Program-made: the position numbers and the translations under genes | The notes under the pieces: generated by a model | Seen by the model: only the letters and a program-made list of their open reading frames with translations | The model's database searches: none | Told to the model about the DNA's origin: nothing | Assembly: GCA_036747295.1 (NCBI GenBank) | Contig: DAIOCN010000034.1 | Location: 1-24,236, forward strand | Direction of reading: 5' to 3' | DNA length: 24,236 bases | From: UBA4736 sp002404015 | Lineage (GTDB): Bacteria > Chloroflexota > Dormibacteria > Dormibacterales > Dormibacteraceae | Shown here: positions 21,502 through 24,236 of the stretch, in pieces | Position numbering within the stretch: the first letter of the stretch is position 1 | Layout of the letters: the number at the start of each line of letters is the position of its first letter

Positions 21502-21971
21502 GGGTTGGCCTGGGATACGACGTTCACCCGCTGGTGGCAGGCCGGGCGCTGGTGCTGGGCGGAGTCGAGATCCCGCACCCCAGGGGCCTGCAGGGACACT
21601 CCGACGCGGACGTCCTGACCCACGCGATCGTCGATGCGCTACTGGGCGCCGCCGCCCTGGGCACGATCGGCGAGCACTTCCCCGACACCGACCCCCGCTA
21701 CACGGGGATCTCCAGCCTCGAGCTCTTGGCGATGGCGGCGAACATGGTCGAGGAGGCCGGCTACCAGGTCCTCAACGTGGACAGCGTCATCGTGGCCGAG
21801 GAGCCGCGCCTCCAGCCGCACCTGGCCGAGATGGCGCTCCGCCTGGCCGACCGGCTGGGCCTCGACCGGGACCTGGTGGGCGTCAAGGCCACCTCGCCCG
21901 AGGCGGTGGGGGCGCTCGGCCGCCGGGAGGCGATCGCGGCCCAGGCCGTGGCCCTCATCGACCGCCTGTGA
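21498..21971 (+). CDS. ispF: 2-C-methyl-D-erythritol 2,4-cyclodiphosphate synthase
   Basis: A 157-residue trimeric zinc enzyme of the MEP pathway that cyclises CDP-ME 2-phosphate. The metal ligands Asp8, His10 (GYDVHP) and His42 are present, with GHSDADVLTHAIVDALLGA, IGEHFPDTDP and the C-terminal KATSPEAVGALGRREAIAAQAV. Length is exactly typical. ATG 21498 overlaps the ispD stop (ATGA). ispE, the intermediate kinase, is not in this window. Secure. Confidence 0.97.
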   Translation: MRVGLGYDVHPLVAGRALVLGGVEIPHPRGLQGHSDADVLTHAIVDALLGAAALGTIGEHFPDTDPRYTGISSLELLAMAANMVEEAGYQVLNVDSVIVAEEPRLQPHLAEMALRLADRLGLDRDLVGVKATSPEAVGALGRREAIAAQAVALIDRL

Positions 21972-23386
21972 CGATCCGGTTCCAGAACACGCTGACCGGC
22001 GCCAAGGAGGAGTTCCAGCCGCTGCATCCCGGCCGGGTCTCGATGTACACATGCGGGCCCACGGTCTGGAACTACGCGCACGTCGGGAACTACCGGGCCC
22101 TCCTGTTCTACGACCTGCTTCGCCGCCACCTCGGCTTCAGCGGCTTCGAGGTGGCCCACGTCACCAACGTCACGGACGTCGACGACCGGATCATCGAGCA
22201 GGCGGTGCTGAAGGGCCAGACCCTGCGCGAGTACGTCCAGCCGTACGAGGACGCGTTCTTCGAGGACCTGACGGCGCTGCGGGCCCAGCCCGCGGAGTTC
22301 TACCCCCGCGCCACCGGCCACATCGAGGAGATGGTCCTTCTGGTCGGGAAGCTCCTGGAGACCGGCCACGCCTACGAGGCGGAGGGCGGCGTGTACTTCC
22401 GGATCTCCAGCTTCCCCGCATACGGGCGGCTGTCCCGGCTGGACCGGTCGGGCCTGCGGACCGGGGCCCGCGTGGCCACCGACAAGTACGAGAAGGAGTC
22501 GGCCACCGACTTCGCGCTGTGGAAGCGTTCGGAGGCCGGCGACGAGCTGGTCGGCGCCAGCTGGGACGCCCCCTTTGGGCGCGGCCGGCCGGGCTGGCAC
22601 ATCGAGTGCTCGGCGATGGCCATGCGCTACCTGGGCGAGACGCTGGACGTGCACGCGGGCGGGGTGGACCTGCTGTTCCCCCACCACGAGAACGAGATCG
22701 CCCAATCCGAGGCGGCCACCGGGCAGCCGTTCTCCCGCTACTGGCTGCACTCCGAGTTCGTGACCGACGCCACCGGCGCCAAAATGTCGAAGTCGGTTGG
22801 CAACATCGCCACGCTGCGCGAGCTGCTGGCCGCCGGCCACGAGCCGCTGGCGGTCCGCTACCTCCTGATCGCCGCGGCACACTACCGCTCCAAGCTCCGC
22901 CTCACGGACGAGGCGCTGCACTCCTCGGCCGAGCAGGTCCGGCGCCTGCGCGACTTTGCCGACCGTGTCAGGCGGTTGGAGCCGGAGGCTGGTCTGGACG
23001 ATGCTTTCCTGGCCCGCCAGGCGGAGGACGTTCGCGGTCACTACCGGGCGGCCCTGGACGACGACCTGAACCTGCCCCAGGGCCTCGGCTACGTCTTCGA
23101 CCTGGTCCGCGACGCCAACGCCGCGCTGGACGCCGGGTCGGTGGGCGCGGCCGGGCGCACGGCCCTGCTGGCGCTGCTCGCGGACGTGGATGCCCACCTG
23201 GACATCCTCTCGGTCGAAGACGACGCGCTGGACGCGGAGGAGGAGCAGCTGCTGGCCGAGCGGGAAGAGGCGCGGCGGGCACGCGACTTCGCCCTCTCCG
23301 ACCGCCTACGCGAGGAGCTGCGCAAGCGCGGGATCGTCCTTGAGGACTCCAAGGGCGGCGTGCGCCGGCGCCGGGTCCGGCCCTGA
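21968..23386 (+). CDS. cysS: Cysteinyl-tRNA synthetase
   Basis: A 472-residue class Ia aminoacyl-tRNA synthetase charging tRNA-Cys. It carries the HIGH-type motif HVGN (38-41) after the zinc ligand Cys29 (MYTCGPTV), VTNVTDVDDRI, GWHIECSAM with zinc ligand Cys214, GGVDLLFPHHENE with His/Glu ligands, and KMSKS (272-276). The C-terminal DALR-like helical region ends in ARDFALSDRLREELRKRGI, the usual CysS tail. Its length distinguishes it from the shorter mycothiol enzyme MshC. GTG 21968 overlaps the ispF stop (GTGA), and the rlmB CTG overlaps its own stop. Secure. Confidence 0.97.
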   Translation: MTIRFQNTLTGAKEEFQPLHPGRVSMYTCGPTVWNYAHVGNYRALLFYDLLRRHLGFSGFEVAHVTNVTDVDDRIIEQAVLKGQTLREYVQPYEDAFFEDLTALRAQPAEFYPRATGHIEEMVLLVGKLLETGHAYEAEGGVYFRISSFPAYGRLSRLDRSGLRTGARVATDKYEKESATDFALWKRSEAGDELVGASWDAPFGRGRPGWHIECSAMAMRYLGETLDVHAGGVDLLFPHHENEIAQSEAATGQPFSRYWLHSEFVTDATGAKMSKSVGNIATLRELLAAGHEPLAVRYLLIAAAHYRSKLRLTDEALHSSAEQVRRLRDFADRVRRLEPEAGLDDAFLARQAEDVRGHYRAALDDDLNLPQGLGYVFDLVRDANAALDAGSVGAAGRTALLALLADVDAHLDILSVEDDALDAEEEQLLAEREEARRARDFALSDRLREELRKRGIVLEDSKGGVRRRRVRP

Positions 23387-24174
23387 AAGGCAAGAGGCCG
23401 TCGGACCCCCGGCCGCGCCGCCCGGGGCGGCGCCCGGCCGGCCCGCCGGGCCCGCCCCCGGAGGACCTGGTCTACGGCCGCAACCCGGTCCTGGAAGCAG
23501 CCCGGGCCGGCCGCGTCAGGCGCGTCCTGATCGCCGAGGGCCTGGGCCCCGACCCCCGGCTGACCGAGCTGCAAACACTCGCCCGGGCCGAGCGCGTCCC
23601 GGCCGACCGGATCGAGCGGCTGGCGCCGGGGGGGGCCCACCAGGGCGTGATCGCGGAGCTGAAGCCCCGCCAGTTCCTGACCCTGAAGGCTCTGCTCCAG
23701 GTTCAACCCACCCTGCTCGTCGCCCTCGACGGCATCCAGGACCCCCAGAACCTGGGCGCCATCCTGCGCACCTCGGAGGCCGCCGGCGCGGATGGCGTGA
23801 TCCTGCCCGAGCACCGCACGGCACCCCTGTCACCGGCGGCCCTGAAGGCCAGCAGCGGCGCCAGCGAGCACCTTCGCCTGTGCCGGGTGGCGGGCCTGCC
23901 GTCGGCGATCGCTGACATCAAGCGGGCCGCCATCTGGTGCGCCGCGCTCGACCCCCGGGGCGAGATGGACGTCTGGGACTTCGACCTGACCCAGCCCGTC
24001 TGCCTGGTGATCGGAGCGGAAGGCGCGGGCGTCCACCGCCTGGTCCGGGAGCGCTGCGACGTGCGGCTGCGCCTGCCGATGCGCGGCCGGGTGGCCAGCC
24101 TCAACGCCTCCGCGGCTGCTGCCGCCCTGCTCTACGAGGTGAGCCGGCAGCGAGCCCGCGCCGGTCAGGCCTAG
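23383..24174 (+). CDS. rlmB: 23S rRNA (guanosine-2'-O-)-methyltransferase RlmB-like (SpoU family), CTG start
   Basis: A 263-residue TrmH/SpoU-family methyltransferase that uses SAM to 2'-O-methylate rRNA. A basic Pro/Arg/Gly-rich leader (2-27) is followed by the L30e-like substrate domain (EDLVYGRNPVLEAARAGRVR and onward, about 28-95). The knotted SPOUT domain contains motif 1 (NLGAILRT, 123-130), motif 2 (CLVIGAEGAGVHRLVRE) and motif 3 (LRLPMRGRVASLNASAAAA). No in-frame ATG, GTG or TTG occurs from the stop at 23341 until GTG 23647, which would delete the whole substrate domain. CTG 23383 overlaps the cysS stop as CTGA and gives normal family length. No clear Shine-Dalgarno is present, so coupled re-initiation is likely. 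The exact target nucleotide is inferred from family and context. Confidence 0.93.
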   Translation: MKGKRPSDPRPRRPGRRPAGPPGPPPEDLVYGRNPVLEAARAGRVRRVLIAEGLGPDPRLTELQTLARAERVPADRIERLAPGGAHQGVIAELKPRQFLTLKALLQVQPTLLVALDGIQDPQNLGAILRTSEAAGADGVILPEHRTAPLSPAALKASSGASEHLRLCRVAGLPSAIADIKRAAIWCAALDPRGEMDVWDFDLTQPVCLVIGAEGAGVHRLVRERCDVRLRLPMRGRVASLNASAAAAALLYEVSRQRARAGQA

Positions 24175-24180
24175 CGGCCT
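24167..24180 (+). terminator. Weak hairpin over the rlmB stop codon
   Basis: AGGCC/GGCCT arms with a TAGC loop that contains the stop codon. The stem is only 5 bp and there is no T-tract, so it is a poor terminator candidate. The remaining 56 nt to the window end hold no recognisable gene. Confidence 0.2.
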
Positions 24181-24236
24181 GCTAGTGCCCTGCGGCTGAA
24201 ATAACTTGACGGTTGGCCTTGGCCAGGATCACGTCG

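Noticed and set aside
1..24236. CRISPR arrays, tRNA or rRNA genes, insertion sequences, prophage or conjugation genes
   Set aside because: No regularly spaced repeats, tRNA cloverleaf or CCA-end pattern, rRNA core sequence, transposase or integrase motif was seen on either strand.
24200..24236. TTGACG near the window end as the -35 of a downstream promoter
   Set aside because: The window ends before a supported -10 or gene can be seen, so the hexamer alone is not enough.

Overview
This 24.2-kb window is GC-rich and densely coded, with about 21 protein genes on both strands and no gene-free stretch over 200 bp. It suggests a Terrabacteria-type soil bacterium, perhaps Dormibacterota or Chloroflexota, or deep-branching Actinomycetota. 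The grounds are the composition, an F420-type LLM flavin oxidoreductase, a molybdenum hydroxylase, a DUF4129/DUF4350/MoxR/DUF58/SpoIIM/RDD block laid out as in mycobacteria, and the order radA-PIN/TRAM-ispD-ispF-cysS-rlmB. The phylum is inference; there is no rRNA here.

Layout. (1) 71-2221, minus strand: an NTF2-like protein, then a coupled SDR dehydrogenase and aldo/keto reductase pair. G-rich hairpins flank that pair in opposite orientation. (2) 2326-9371: a multipass membrane protein, DUF4129 protein, DUF4350 protein, MoxR ATPase and DUF58 protein on +; SpoIIM-like protein on -, overlapping the DUF58 gene tail to tail; RDD membrane protein on +. (3) 9374-12400, +: acyl-CoA-synthetase-like enzyme, alpha/beta hydrolase and NAD-dependent epimerase-like protein, apparently continuing the RDD transcript and followed by hairpins. 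(4) 12527-13817: a single-domain response regulator (-) divergent from a winged-helix regulator (+) whose receiver has lost its phosphoacceptor Asp. (5) 13842-18143, +: LLM oxidoreductase tightly coupled to the medium, small and large subunits of a xanthine-dehydrogenase-family molybdenum hydroxylase. (6) 18333-24174, +: housekeeping operon for DNA repair (radA), a PIN/TRAM nuclease, MEP isoprenoid synthesis (ispD, ispF), Cys-tRNA synthesis (cysS) and 23S rRNA methylation (rlmB).

The most unusual signal is in translation starts. Of 17 close same-strand gene junctions, 11 have the frame geometry of a 4-nt NTGA stop/start overlap, and six of these read CTGA. For MoxR and RlmB no in-frame ATG, GTG or TTG exists upstream of conserved domain sequence, so CTG initiation is nearly forced. 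A second lead is a good intrinsic terminator on the minus strand between the hydroxylase operon and radA, where no minus-strand gene is known; it hints at an unannotated small transcript.
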